Assembly (NCBI RefSeq): GCF_000621745.1
Contig: NZ_JHXK01000009.1
Coordinates: 1-64,000 of the forward strand
Length of the DNA: 64,000 bases
Reading direction: 5' to 3'
From: Clostridium beijerinckii HUN142
GTDB taxonomy: Bacteria; Bacillota; Clostridia; Clostridiales; Clostridiaceae
The notes below the pieces were generated by a model. That model ran no database searches and had not been told where the DNA came from. It worked only from the letters and a program-made list of their open reading frames with translations. Shown piece by piece: positions 17,871-27,546 of this stretch; position 1 is the stretch's first letter, and each line of letters starts with the position of its first letter. Both the position numbers and the translations under genes were made by a program.

Positions 17871-18692
17871 TTATCCTATAACTTCCTTTGCCATATTAAT
17901 CATATCATCCTTGCTTAGTTCAGTATAATCCATATTAATAATGCAATAAGATATTCCATCTTCATACCACATAACTGATTGATCTTGACTAACCTTTATT
18001 TCATCTTTTTCACTTCCATATCCAATTTCAAGAAGCCCTTTATCTTGTAAGTCTTTTTCTTCATCTGTTGGTTTATACCCTTCTGGAACTGATTTGTATT
18101 GACTACTAGTATATATGATTTTAACTCCATTATATTCTACTTCAGAAGCATTTTTTCGCGTGCTTTCATAAAAAGATTTCTCATCTGTTTTTTCAGCTGA
18201 CATATATAAAATCTGTCCTTTTTTAGAACCATCTTTTTTATAATCAAAATCTGCGCTCTTGTATTTTTCAGTAGCATCTCCTTTTTCATTACGAACTTCA
18301 TTGTTTACATAATTAAATGTATCAAATTTAAATCCATTGTTAAAGGATTCAACATATTTAGGGGTAAAGCCAACAGACTCTTTTACTTTATCTTTACTTG
18401 GAAAAGTTTTAGTCTCAGTTAAACGAGATGATGAACTAAATATTCCAGAAAGATTAGTTGCTGCAACACATGTTACAGTTGTTGCAATAATGACCATTCC
18501 TGCAATTATGAATGTCTTTGGTTTTAATAATTTATGTTTCATAGTAAAAACTCCTTTATTATCTTTTTCTTTTAATATTTCATTTTTAATTTTGAAAAAC
18601 ATATTTTCAGGTAATGAAGCATCATCTGCTTTATGAATTAAGGCCTCTTTAATTTTTTGATCTATATTTTCATCAAAATTTTTATCCATCAA
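17871..18692 (-). CDS. membrane anti-sigma-factor-like protein
   Basis: The 273-residue protein has a cytoplasmic N-terminal stretch (residues 1-55), one TM helix (about 61-82, FIIAGMVIIATTVTCVAA) and an outside domain with a VEYNGVKIIYTSSQYKS segment like DUF4367-type sensory domains. Its start overlaps the upstream sigma-factor gene by 11 bases, the usual arrangement for an ECF sigma factor and its anti-sigma factor. The assignment rests on this context and topology, as no zinc motif (HxxxCxxC) is present. Confidence 0.75.
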   Translation of the reverse strand: MMDKNFDENIDQKIKEALIHKADDASLPENMFFKIKNEILKEKDNKGVFTMKHKLLKPKTFIIAGMVIIATTVTCVAATNLSGIFSSSSRLTETKTFPSKDKVKESVGFTPKYVESFNNGFKFDTFNYVNNEVRNEKGDATEKYKSADFDYKKDGSKKGQILYMSAEKTDEKSFYESTRKNASEVEYNGVKIIYTSSQYKSVPEGYKPTDEEKDLQDKGLLEIGYGSEKDEIKVSQDQSVMWYEDGISYCIINMDYTELSKDDMINMAKEVIG

Positions 18693-19263
18693 GTCCCACC
18701 CTCTTTAAATTTCTATGATTATATTCATCGTCACATTTAATTAAACTGCTTTTTAATTTTTTTCTTGCACTATGAAGCCTCGATTTGACTGTTCCTTCAA
18801 AGCACCCCATTACTTTTGCAATTTCGCTAACTGTAAGACCATTAAAATAATATAGAACTATTACTGTTTTTTGTTTTAAATCAAGTTTTTCAATTTCTGC
18901 ATAAAGATTATTGTTTTGCTCTTTTCTTAAATATTGCTCTATAGAAGTATCAATACTTTTTTCATCTACCTTTTCAAAAATGTTATCAACTGGCAGTGAT
19001 TTTTTATCCTTTTTCGCATATCTCCACGCAATTCTCGTAAGCATTTTAAAAAACCATGATTTAAAAAATTCAGGATTCTTAAGACTTTTTATATTGTTAT
19101 AACAGCTTATGAATGCTTCTTGTACAATATCTTCACTTGTATACTTGCTACCTGTAATAAGATATGAGTATTTGAATGATTCATTTTTATATATTTCAAA
19201 TAATTCACCTAATGCGTTCATATCACCAGACTGGATTTTTATGACAAGTTCTTCTTCAGACAC
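18682..19263 (-). CDS. ECF-type RNA polymerase sigma factor
   Basis: The 193-residue protein has sigma region 2 (residues 10-80, with SEDIVQEAFISCYNNIKSLKN and WFFKMLTRIAWRYAKK) and region 4 (about 120-175, with VIVLYYFNGLTVSEIAKVMGCFEGTVKSRLHSARKKLK). It is probably held by the membrane protein that overlaps its end. The two secreted paralogues transcribed in the other direction from 19575 are the nearest likely targets. Confidence 0.95.
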   Translation of the reverse strand: MSEEELVIKIQSGDMNALGELFEIYKNESFKYSYLITGSKYTSEDIVQEAFISCYNNIKSLKNPEFFKSWFFKMLTRIAWRYAKKDKKSLPVDNIFEKVDEKSIDTSIEQYLRKEQNNNLYAEIEKLDLKQKTVIVLYYFNGLTVSEIAKVMGCFEGTVKSRLHSARKKLKSSLIKCDDEYNHRNLKRVGLDG

Positions 19264-19497
19264 TCTGCTCTCTCCCTTCGATTCTTATCGATGCATCTAT
19301 ATATTAGAGACATTAAGTTATCAATTGGTTCATTTTTAGAAAAAATTTTTATCGCTTCAATTTATACCATTGATATTCGTAATTTTATCAGGATTAACAT
19401 CTTGCTATAAATAATAAATAGAGTAGCATATTGATCTATTATTTTCTAGTTGCCACTGTAGAAATTATGGTAAATTTAAGATGAAAAATTTGAAGAA

Positions 19498-19514
19498 ATG
19501 GTATACAATACCAT
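19498..19514. promoter_or_regulatory. palindrome upstream of secreted paralogues
   Basis: ATGGTAT-ACA-ATACCAT lies 61 bases before the ATG of the first secreted protein. It may be an operator or part of the promoter. The remaining part of the 311-base gap between the divergent sigma-factor and secreted-protein genes shows no gene. Confidence 0.4.
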
Positions 19515-19574
19515 TGAGGACAAAATTACTTACAAAGTTTTACATACAAACTATAGTAAAGGAGATAGATATTT

Positions 19575-20864
19575 ATGATAAATAAAAAATTGATCAAAAC
19601 CCTCGGTCCTATATTTGGGATCATGACATTTATGTTAGCTTCCGGTATAACTTATACTCCAGCTTTTGCTGATGATACTATAGCAGCAACGGCACCTGCT
19701 ACTACTTCAACCACTAGTGCCAGTGCTACTTATACTGATAATACAGCTACAACAATTAAAGATTATTCTATAGCTATAAATAAAAGTTCGGAAGAAAATG
19801 GGATTAAGGTGACTGTTAATAGTGCACTAGCTACAAAACATAATTTAAAAGTAACTCTTAAAATTGAAGGAATCACTGATCCTAAAGCAATTGAACATAA
19901 TAATTCGCTTTTTGAAGTATCATATGGGGACAAAGATTACGGATTTAACTCTACCTCTTCTAGACAATATGCAGATGATAAAACTATGTTTTTAACCTTA
20001 GAAAAAACTAATTATGAAGGTGAATATCCTGAAAGTGGAAACTTAAGAGTTGATGTGGTCCTTTCAAACTATAAAGTTAATATTGGCATGGATGTACCTG
20101 TAGATTTCACTAATTCTATTAATAAAGTATTTACTAAAAATATTTCAGGAACAATACCTGAAATTAATTATACTTTAAAACAATTAGACTCAGATTCCAT
20201 GGGGACAACCATAAGTTATACTCGTCCTAAACACTCTGAGGATAATATTGATGACAATAATGATTTTTGGCATTCACAAATATTAGTAAAAGTTGATAAC
20301 AATTTTTATAAATTAGATTCTAGAGGCAGTAGCATTGGTGACGACGGAACAATTATTGGGCATTATGTATCTAAATTGCCAGCTTATGATACTGTTAAAA
20401 ACGGAAAGGATATAAGTGTAATTCCAATACTTTATAAAGTGTCAATGGATCACCATGGCATCATATCCAATAGTAGTAATAAAAACACTACTACAGACTC
20501 TGTAAACAACTTAACTTATGAAAAAGAATTCAGCTCTTCTAAAGGATTGAAAGGTACAATATATAATGTTGAAAGAAATGATAATAGTGTAAAGGTATAT
20601 TGCAAAGGCCAGTCTGAGTTAGAAAGTTTAATTATAGCAAGCAATATTTCTTTGAACTACAATCATGTTAAAGGACAAAATGATACTACTATTTATAATT
20701 ACAATAGGTTTATAAGCTTTTATAAGGATCCAAAAGATTCCCTTGGCTACATTGTAGAATTTGATAATGTTGATAAAGATAAAGCTGCTGCTTTAAATAT
20801 CAGTCCTATGATAAAAGAAATTAGTACGTACAAAATGAGTGATGAAATAAAACTATCAAATTAA
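19575..20864 (+). CDS. secreted protein, DUF4179-like (first of tandem pair)
   Basis: The 429-residue protein has a signal peptide (positive start, hydrophobic 8-25, cut after TPAFA at about 32) and then a Thr/Ser/Ala-rich linker. It contains an immunoglobulin-like block, SSEENGIKVTVNSALATKHNLKVTLKI, followed by LRVDVVLSNYKVNIGMDVPVDF. This pattern occurs in DUF4179/DUF5643 proteins linked to clostridial ECF sigma systems. It shares the whole layout with the next gene. No membrane anchor or LPXTG motif was seen, so it is probably released. Confidence 0.75.
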   Translation: MINKKLIKTLGPIFGIMTFMLASGITYTPAFADDTIAATAPATTSTTSASATYTDNTATTIKDYSIAINKSSEENGIKVTVNSALATKHNLKVTLKIEGITDPKAIEHNNSLFEVSYGDKDYGFNSTSSRQYADDKTMFLTLEKTNYEGEYPESGNLRVDVVLSNYKVNIGMDVPVDFTNSINKVFTKNISGTIPEINYTLKQLDSDSMGTTISYTRPKHSEDNIDDNNDFWHSQILVKVDNNFYKLDSRGSSIGDDGTIIGHYVSKLPAYDTVKNGKDISVIPILYKVSMDHHGIISNSSNKNTTTDSVNNLTYEKEFSSSKGLKGTIYNVERNDNSVKVYCKGQSELESLIIASNISLNYNHVKGQNDTTIYNYNRFISFYKDPKDSLGYIVEFDNVDKDKAAALNISPMIKEISTYKMSDEIKLSN

Positions 20865-20930
20865 TGAACCCCATATTAAATTTATGAAAAATTGTATCAA
20901 TATAAAAAATTATTAAAGTGAGGAGATTTT

Positions 20931-22175
20931 ATGATAAACAAAAAAACAAATAGGTTATTAAGTTCAATGCTGGGAGCTGCTTTAATTGTTGGACTTATTC
21001 AAATGCCTGCTTTTGCTGTTGATAATGTACAAGCTCAATCAGCCTATGCAGTTAACTCTGGATTAATTGGAAATAACAATTCTGTTGAGCAGAATGGAGT
21101 CAAGATAACTCTAAACAGTGTGGCTGGAACAAAAAATGACCTCAAAGCTACAATCACAATACAAACCCCAACGCCTTTTGATAAAGATGACAGAGAAACA
21201 GCACGAGTTTTATTAAATTATGGCGACAATAAATTTAATGGTGGAGGTACGTCATTTAAACGTACAGATGACAAAACATTAGTTATAACCATTGAAGAGA
21301 AATTAAATAAATCTGTATTACCCGAAAAGGGTCCTTTAAGAATTGATGTAGTAATGCAAAAATACAAGGTTAATGTTGGATTAGATGCAAACGTTGATTT
21401 TTCAGACTCACTAAAAAATTCAATGGAAAAGGATTATTCAATTAAAATTCCTCAATTTGATTCTACATTTAATAAGTTAGAATCCGATATTTTGGGGACT
21501 CATCTTTCTTTCACTGAACCGGAAGAAACTTCTTTAACGGGAAATAATGATGTATTAACCGAACATTCCTTTATCTTAAAAGCTGGAGATAAAATGTATT
21601 CGTTGAGAAATTCTGATAGCTACTCATCTGACAGTGATAAAGATAACATGTCAATAGTAACTACTTATGAAGCAGAAGGAGCAACTTATGAAAAGATCAA
21701 AGATCAGACAGCTATAAGCTTAATCCCTGTAAGTTTGACTATTAACTTAAAGGATGAAAAAAACTTATATACAGAAGAACATAATGATAAAAACATGCAA
21801 ACTATCAATAATGTAAGTTATGCAAAGACCTTTGATTTTTCTGATGGAAGTAAAGGCGAAATCTATAATATTCAAAGAGACGATAATAGCGTAAAAGTTT
21901 ATCTAAAAGGAGTAAATGAAAAAGAAAGTTTATTAATGGCAAGCAGTTTGTTTATGGATTATAAAGATGAGAATAGTAAAAAAGATTATTATGATCGTGA
22001 TTATTACGACGGTAACGAACGCACTACTTTCTATAAAGACTCTAATGATTCTTTAGGTTATATTGTTGAATTTAGTAATGTAAAAAAGGACGTAAATACT
22101 CAAATAAACTACGACCCAACTATAAGTTTGATTAATGCATTTACTGTTGGAGATGAGATCCAATTATCTAAGTAA
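20931..22175 (+). CDS. secreted protein, paralogue of the preceding gene
   Basis: The 414-residue protein has a signal peptide ending MPAFA (about residue 30). It matches its neighbour block by block: EQNGVKITLNSVAGTKNDLKATITI, LRIDVVMQKYKVNVGLDANVDF, GEIYNIQRDDNSVKVYLKG, and SLGYIVEFSNVKKD near the end. The identical order with moderate divergence indicates an old tandem duplication. The spacing of 66 bases and GTGAGGAG before the ATG suggest one operon. A strong terminator follows. Confidence 0.78.
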   Translation: MINKKTNRLLSSMLGAALIVGLIQMPAFAVDNVQAQSAYAVNSGLIGNNNSVEQNGVKITLNSVAGTKNDLKATITIQTPTPFDKDDRETARVLLNYGDNKFNGGGTSFKRTDDKTLVITIEEKLNKSVLPEKGPLRIDVVMQKYKVNVGLDANVDFSDSLKNSMEKDYSIKIPQFDSTFNKLESDILGTHLSFTEPEETSLTGNNDVLTEHSFILKAGDKMYSLRNSDSYSSDSDKDNMSIVTTYEAEGATYEKIKDQTAISLIPVSLTINLKDEKNLYTEEHNDKNMQTINNVSYAKTFDFSDGSKGEIYNIQRDDNSVKVYLKGVNEKESLLMASSLFMDYKDENSKKDYYDRDYYDGNERTTFYKDSNDSLGYIVEFSNVKKDVNTQINYDPTISLINAFTVGDEIQLSK

Positions 22176-22228
22176 CTATATTAAAATTATAGTCTAAACT
22201 TAGGGACATGACAATTATTAAAACAGAT

Positions 22229-22267
22229 AAAGCATCACTATAGATATTAAATTTATAGTGGTGCTTT
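22229..22267 (+). terminator. rho-independent terminator
   Basis: AAAGCATCACTATA and TATAGTGGTGCTTT pair over about 14 bp around an 11-base loop, followed by ATTTTAT. It ends the secreted-paralogue operon. Confidence 0.85.
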
Positions 22268-22435
22268 ATTTTATGAAGAATATTAAATTATTATTAAACA
22301 CATAACTTCTTGTGTCTATCACTTTAAGAGACTCAAGAACAGCTTAATGATTCATTCCATGAACAAAGTGTTTAAAACTTTAGAAATAGATTTCTCAAAT
22401 TTAGATTCTATTATATCTTATTAGAATTCTTTATT

Positions 22436-24430
22436 CTAAACTTTAAATTTATTTGCTTCCTCTATCATTTCATTAGTCATATCACTAAGAATTTGTGCAG
22501 AAGAAGCCACTTCTTCTGTTGAAGCATTCACTTCCTCTGATGATGCTGAAATTTCTTCTGCTGCTGCAGAAACTTCTACTGAAATTGAAGATAATCCATT
22601 TATTCTATTCAAAATGGCATTCTTATCATTTTCTATATTATCAGCAGAACTTTTAACTGTTTCAATTTTAGGAATTACTTCATCAACTGCTTGTATTATT
22701 TTCTTGAAAGATGCTATTGAATTATCTATAATTTTACCTTGATTTCTCATTTCATCATCCATAGTAGTCGATTCCTGAACTATAATATCAGCATTGTTAG
22801 ATATTAAACTTATTAATTTACTAATATTTTCAGATGATTCTTTTGATTGTTCAGCAAGCTTTCTTATTTCATCAGCAACTACAGAAAATCCTCTTCCTGC
22901 TTCTCCTGCCCTAGCCGCTTCAATAGCAGCATTTAGTGCCAATAAATCTGTTTGTTCTGCAATACTATTTATAAGGCTTGTAATCTCATTTATTTCATTT
23001 ATGTCTTTTCCAAGTGATATAACTTTACTATAAAACTCTTTAAATGAATTACTCACATTTATTACTGATTGATTTAATCCTTTCATTTCACTACTGCTAT
23101 CATTTGCCATTAAACTTATTTCTCTAGAATTCGAATCTACAACTTGTATCTCTTTAACCATTCTTGATAACTTATTGCTAAATTCATCAAGAATATCTGT
23201 TATATTTATTAACTCTTCAGATTCATTACTTGTCCCTTTCGCAACTTCAGATATTGCTTCTGAGACATTTTGTGATACGCTTGCTATCTCTTCTGATATA
23301 GACGCTAAATTTTCTGATTGTGAATTAATATTTGAAGAATTTTCTTTTATTTTCTTAATCATTGTTCCTAAAGATTCTTGCATTGATTTCATTGCATTAG
23401 TCATAACACCAATTTCATCTTTTGAATTCAAATACCTAGTAGAAACTTCTTCACATAGATTACCTTCTGCTAGTAATTCCAAGTGCTTTGATGTAGACTT
23501 TATTCCCTTAGATATACTATTTGAAATTATGTATATTATACCAAGTCCAATTAATATGAATACTATAGATGATAATGCAACTGAAATCTCCAAAGTGCTT
23601 AATTCTGATAATATTTCATTTCTTGCTATTGTAACTGCTACAGACCAATTAGTTTCTTTTACTGGAGCATAACTTACAAATTTATCTACACCTTCATATT
23701 GATATTCACCCAACCCTGTTTCTCCAGAGATCATTTTCTTTTCAATATTTGCTAACCCCTGTAAATTAGCATCCTTTTCTGCTGCCTCAATTCCATTATA
23801 CATTTGAGTAACTAAGTCCCTATTTTTATGGGCTATTACTACTCCACTGTTATTTATCATAAATGAAGCGCCTGTTTGCCCAAACTTAACTTGATCTGTT
23901 AAATCACTTAAGTCATTACCATCTTGTGATTCCGCTAATACTCCTACAATCTCATTATTGTATTTAATGGGAACTGCATATATAACTAGAAGAGTTCCAT
24001 CAGTTTTATTTATTAACGGATCTGATACGCTCCTTGTACCACTCATAGCTTTCTTGAAATATTCCCTATCTTTTACATTGGCTGTTAATCCCAATGTATT
24101 TATAAGATTTCCATCTTTATCTATATAACTTAGTCTATTGCAGCCAGTCCTCTTAACTTCACCTGAAAGAATCGATAATTTGTCTTGTAATAAGCTATTA
24201 GGATTATTTATATCCGGTCTTGCAGCAATAGCCTCTAGTGAATTTAATTCTCCCTCAATTCTTCCTTGAATATTACTTGCAGTCTGCTCTGCAATTCTAG
24301 GTAAAGTCTTGTTTAAATTTGACTTTAATCCATTTAGCGAGCTTATAACAGAAACTATGCCTAATCCAATACATGCAATTCCTATTATCAGCCCAAAGAA
24401 TACCGTTAATTTTGTTTTTATACTTCTCAT
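22436..24430 (-). CDS. methyl-accepting chemotaxis protein
   Basis: The 664-residue receptor has TM1 at residues 9-30, a periplasm-side dCache-type sensor (about 35-275, with GNLINTLG and [16 protein letters not shown]), TM2 at 282-303, HAMP, and a signalling domain with the hairpin tip [51 protein letters not shown]. Such dCache sensors bind amino acids or organic acids. No chemotaxis kinase genes are near, so it is an orphan receptor. Confidence 0.96.
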   Translation of the reverse strand: MRSIKTKLTVFFGLIIGIACIGLGIVSVISSLNGLKSNLNKTLPRIAEQTASNIQGRIEGELNSLEAIAARPDINNPNSLLQDKLSILSGEVKRTGCNRLSYIDKDGNLINTLGLTANVKDREYFKKAMSGTRSVSDPLINKTDGTLLVIYAVPIKYNNEIVGVLAESQDGNDLSDLTDQVKFGQTGASFMINNSGVVIAHKNRDLVTQMYNGIEAAEKDANLQGLANIEKKMISGETGLGEYQYEGVDKFVSYAPVKETNWSVAVTIARNEILSELSTLEISVALSSIVFILIGLGIIYIISNSISKGIKSTSKHLELLAEGNLCEEVSTRYLNSKDEIGVMTNAMKSMQESLGTMIKKIKENSSNINSQSENLASISEEIASVSQNVSEAISEVAKGTSNESEELINITDILDEFSNKLSRMVKEIQVVDSNSREISLMANDSSSEMKGLNQSVINVSNSFKEFYSKVISLGKDINEINEITSLINSIAEQTDLLALNAAIEAARAGEAGRGFSVVADEIRKLAEQSKESSENISKLISLISNNADIIVQESTTMDDEMRNQGKIIDNSIASFKKIIQAVDEVIPKIETVKSSADNIENDKNAILNRINGLSSISVEVSAAAEEISASSEEVNASTEEVASSAQILSDMTNEMIEEANKFKV

Positions 24431-24977
24431 AATATACCCCTTTACTAAAATTAATACTTAAATTTAAGATGATTAATCCTCTTTCATATCGATCTTAAAT
24501 TCATATTTTATACAATTTTTGACCTAATAATATTATTGTAACATATTTTCATCAAAATTCGTATTATTATTATCATTGGTTTTCATGAAATATTTTGTTA
24601 ATTTAAAACCACTCTCTATATTATGGGAAAAATATCTCTATACATGGTCGAATTCGCTCCCGCAAGTCATATTTCTTTAAATATTCTGTAGCAAGTCCTA
24701 AGATTTCTTATTATTTTTTAATAAAATTCATCATTACTGTTTTGATTTAATTCTAATTTACAGTTTTGATATGTATAGGGTTAAAATAAAAAGACTCTAG
24801 GTTTAAATCCCTGAGCCTTTTTGCTTATCTTTATATTTAATATTTTTATAACATTTGCATTCTTCTATTAATCATTATCATATGTATCTATAACTACACC
24901 TAATCCAATTTTTAATGTAATAAAATATTTATTGATCACTCAAACTTTATTCTTTTCCATTCACTTTCTCCTTAGTA
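24431..24977. other. 547-base intergenic region
   Basis: No coding frame of note was seen. The only structure is a terminator-like hairpin at 24788-24822: AAAAAG and CTTTTT flank an imperfect ACTCTAGG/CCCTGAG stem. Its likely job is to end the leftward DUF4180 transcript about 160 bases upstream of it. Confidence 0.6.
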
Positions 24978-25349
24978 TCATAATTTCGAAATCCAACTTT
25001 CAGCTTCTGCAATATTCTTAAAAGTTCTAAAATTGTTTCCTTTGTTAGATTCCATTATCATTTCTTTAAATCTATCATTAAGTTTTTCTTCATCCTCTAT
25101 AATAACTGCAACTTTTACATGATAGTTTATAAATTTTTGTAACGCCATACCTGCAAGTCTAGTCTTAAGATTGAAGAAATCTTCAGATAATACATTTGAA
25201 TTAAGCATGATTGTATAAATGTCTTTTTCCATACAAATAGATATACAATCCACCACATCTTGCTCTGAAGAAAGTTTCCATACTTCAGAAGCAAATTCAA
25301 TATACTTAACATTCTCTTTATTTACTACTCTATAATTCAAAACGTTCAC
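24978..25349 (-). CDS. DUF4180 family protein
   Basis: The 123-residue soluble protein has alternating helix and strand. It has the DUF4180 marks EFASEVWKLSSEQDVVDCISICMEKDIYTIML, FFNLKTRLAGMALQKFINYHVKVAVI and a last FRTFKNIAEAESWI helix, reminiscent of STAS/SpoIIAA folds. Function is unknown. It lies 6 bases after the HTH gene on the same strand, so it is probably part of the same transcript and may be its effector. Confidence 0.82.
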   Translation of the reverse strand: MNVLNYRVVNKENVKYIEFASEVWKLSSEQDVVDCISICMEKDIYTIMLNSNVLSEDFFNLKTRLAGMALQKFINYHVKVAVIIEDEEKLNDRFKEMIMESNKGNNFRTFKNIAEAESWISKL

Positions 25350-25355
25350 TCTCCT

Positions 25356-25844
25356 CTACATATTAGTTTGTTCCACAAGCATAGAAATAGATTTTAGCAT
25401 TTCTTCAATGAAGCTCACATTCCCCCATAATAAAACCCTTAACCTGTTTTCTTTTTCATCATATTTCATATTAATTGTTGATTTTCCCATTTTAGGGTCT
25501 TTACAATTCATTACTGCTATAAGAGTATTGGATATTCTAAAGTATTGTTCTTTATCCACATCATTTATATCAACAACAGTAGATACATTTATTTTTTGTT
25601 TTTCAGTTTCTTTAACGTCTCCATTAGTAAGAAAATCAATACTTGATTCATCACTAGTTTTTTTATTATTTATATTAACATTATTCTTTTCCATAAAAAG
25701 ACTTAAATCATGACCAGAAATTCTCCATTGCTTTCCCACTTTACTTGCAGCAAGTTTTCCTTCTGTTATAAACTTTCTAATAGTTTTGTGATGCATACCT
25801 AATATTTCTGCTACTTTATCTATTGTATAAAATTGATTCTCCAT
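25356..25844 (-). CDS. excisionase-type HTH DNA-binding protein
   Basis: Residues 5-52 form a MerR-like/excisionase HTH_17 (YTIDKVAEILGMHHKTIRKFITEGKLAASKVGKQWRI). A linker follows, then a C-terminal domain (85-160) that ends VRVLLWGNVSFIEEMLKSISML-like. HTH_17 proteins with an extra domain often act as regulators in Firmicutes rather than excisionases. There are no phage or integrase genes nearby. It is coupled to DUF4180. Confidence 0.8.
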   Translation of the reverse strand: MENQFYTIDKVAEILGMHHKTIRKFITEGKLAASKVGKQWRISGHDLSLFMEKNNVNINNKKTSDESSIDFLTNGDVKETEKQKINVSTVVDINDVDKEQYFRISNTLIAVMNCKDPKMGKSTINMKYDEKENRLRVLLWGNVSFIEEMLKSISMLVEQTNM

Positions 25845-26012
25845 AAAAAATCTACCCTTTCAAAATTAATCTATGGTCAAATTATAATAACTCTTTTTAC
25901 TTACGTCAAGTATTTTATTATACTTTGTTATACTTTATTGCACTTTATTGAACTATCATATAAGAATCTCACTACATTCATGGCTTTTCTCAACTACAAT
26001 TTAGTAAAATTT

Positions 26013-26112
26013 ATATATACTGCAATTCACGATGCACATTTTACAATTACGGCTAAAATTCTTGTAATATTTTTATAATTATGATGAAGAATTAGTTTTG
26101 CAACATATACAT
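26013..26112. mobile_element. MITE-like repeat, copy 1
   Basis: The interior GCACATTTTACAATTACGGCTAAAATTCTT and ATTATGATGAAGAATTA is shared with the 59 kb and 60 kb copies. The left end is TATATATACTGCAA, one or two changes from the family, and the right end is TTGCAACATATAC. It is the most diverged of the three. It has no coding capacity. The 484-base gap it sits in holds only this and the hairpin at 26171. Confidence 0.7.
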
Positions 26113-26170
26113 AACTCTTTATATTCACAACATTTATCATAAACTTTCTTCTATAAACAAAATAATAAGA

Positions 26171-26207
26171 AGGAGAACCACATCCATAATCCGGACTTGG
26201 TTCTCCT
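26171..26207. terminator. hairpin, possibly terminator or repeat family C
   Basis: AGGAGAACCA and TGGTTCTCCT pair perfectly around CATCCATAATCCGGACT. It lies about 120 bases downstream of the epoxyqueuosine-reductase-like gene (leftward), followed in that direction by TTATTATTTTG. The loop is like that of the element at 10434, so it could be a repeat recruited as a terminator. Confidence 0.5.
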
Positions 26208-26328
26208 CCATTACTTAAATATATTATTAAATTATCATTTATAAAATAACTAAATCTATATGCACTCGCTAAATCCTCACAAAGTAAGTAACCATAATTA
26301 AACTACTTTTTTGATTTTAAAAAATTGC

Positions 26329-27360
26329 TTATTTTAAGTTCAATTTTTCAATCGCCCACTCTGCCATTTCTCGTACCTTTGAATTACTATCATTACAAGC
26401 ATACATTATATGTTCTCTATATTGCTCTTTATAGTCATTTACCATTACATTAATAGCATTAACTTTCCATTTCCAAACACTTGATTTATCTATATACCAA
26501 AACTTAGGCTGCATAACTTCTTCTAAAAATTTATAATCCATTCTAATTATTTTTTCTAGAGATATCTGTTCGCTTAACTCCTGCAAATTAGGAAATTCTT
26601 CTGTTTCCTGCCAACGATTTTTATTCATAGGACATGCATCTTGGCAGGCATCACAACCATAAACCCAATTTCCTATTTGTTCTCTATATTTTTCGCTAGT
26701 CATATCTCTTCCCATAAATGTAGTTACACAAGATACACATGCTATAGGATTCATTGTGTATGGTTTTGATAAAGAGGCTGAAGGGCAAGCTTTCATGCAT
26801 AGATTACACTTATCAGAACAAGGTCTTACATTTGGTGTTTCTATAGCTTCTAATTCCTTATCAATAAGCCATGCCTCCAAATACACTGATGAGCCACTTT
26901 CAGTATAAAAGAAATTATTCTTTCGAACTATTCCAAGTCCAGCTTTCATAGCTGCAAAACGTAATGGTACAAGACCAAACCCTCTTTCAGTTTCCGCTCT
27001 AAGCCCTAAATCTTGCATATATTTTTCGAATTTTAAACTATCTTGAAAATCTTTAGAATTCTTATCTTTTCTTGCATCAACCAAATAGTATTTTGCAATC
27101 ATGCCTTTTAAATGTTCTTGAATATGATATTTGCCATACCTTCTCACACATATTACAATTGATTTTGCCCAAGGATAAGTATCCTTCAATTGTGTAAAAC
27201 GATATTGACCCTGATAAAAACCTTTAGACTCTGGAACACGTTCAACCCGTTCATCAAGTCTTTCTTTATAGCCATCTATATCAGATATTTTAATGATTCC
27301 ACACTTTTCATATCCTAAATTTAATGCTGCACTTTTTATTTTATCTGCTAATAAAGTCAT
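26329..27360 (-). CDS. epoxyqueuosine reductase (QueG)-like Fe-S protein
   Basis: The 343-residue protein has an N-terminal QueG/DUF1730-like domain and two [4Fe-4S] cysteine sets, CSDKCNLCMKACP (about 181-193) and CDACQDACP with an upstream CVSC. It ends in a HEAT-like helical tail (MYACNDSNSKVREMAEWAIEKL). QueG reduces epoxyqueuosine in tRNA using cobalamin. This member has an unusual N-terminus (QGQYRFTQLKDTYPWAKSIVIC) and may be one of the clostridial QueG-like proteins of other function, so I give no symbol. A MITE copy precedes it. Confidence 0.8.
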   Translation of the reverse strand: MTLLADKIKSAALNLGYEKCGIIKISDIDGYKERLDERVERVPESKGFYQGQYRFTQLKDTYPWAKSIVICVRRYGKYHIQEHLKGMIAKYYLVDARKDKNSKDFQDSLKFEKYMQDLGLRAETERGFGLVPLRFAAMKAGLGIVRKNNFFYTESGSSVYLEAWLIDKELEAIETPNVRPCSDKCNLCMKACPSASLSKPYTMNPIACVSCVTTFMGRDMTSEKYREQIGNWVYGCDACQDACPMNKNRWQETEEFPNLQELSEQISLEKIIRMDYKFLEEVMQPKFWYIDKSSVWKWKVNAINVMVNDYKEQYREHIMYACNDSNSKVREMAEWAIEKLNLK

Positions 27361-27403
27361 TTTCTCTACACCCTTTCTTAGGTTAGATAAAAGAATAATA
27401 AAT

Positions 27404-27498
27404 TATATATGTTGCAATTGAATTTCTATATTTAACTCTTTATTGAGCTCTTTGTTTACTAGAATAATAAATGTAAGTTTATTATTGCAACATATATA
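27404..27498. mobile_element. MITE-like repeat, copy 2 (different interior)
   Basis: It has perfect 14-bp terminal inverted repeats, TATATATGTTGCAA and TTGCAACATATATA, 95 bp end to end. The interior does not match the other copies but has the same length. It lies between thiolase and the QueG-like gene. Sharing ends and length but not core is what is expected of elements mobilised in trans by one transposase (inference). Confidence 0.7.
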
Positions 27499-27546
27499 GC
27501 ATGCTTGTTTGTTATTTATTTCACATAACCTAATTAATGATTATAA

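Noticed and set aside
25408..25713. 101-codon rightward frame overlapping the HTH gene
   Set aside because: It is a shadow of the leftward HTH gene, which has clear family motifs and a normal start.
24978..25844. Prophage or integrative element because of an excisionase-like HTH
   Set aside because: No integrase, phage structural gene or attachment repeat is near; such HTH proteins are common in non-mobile regulators.
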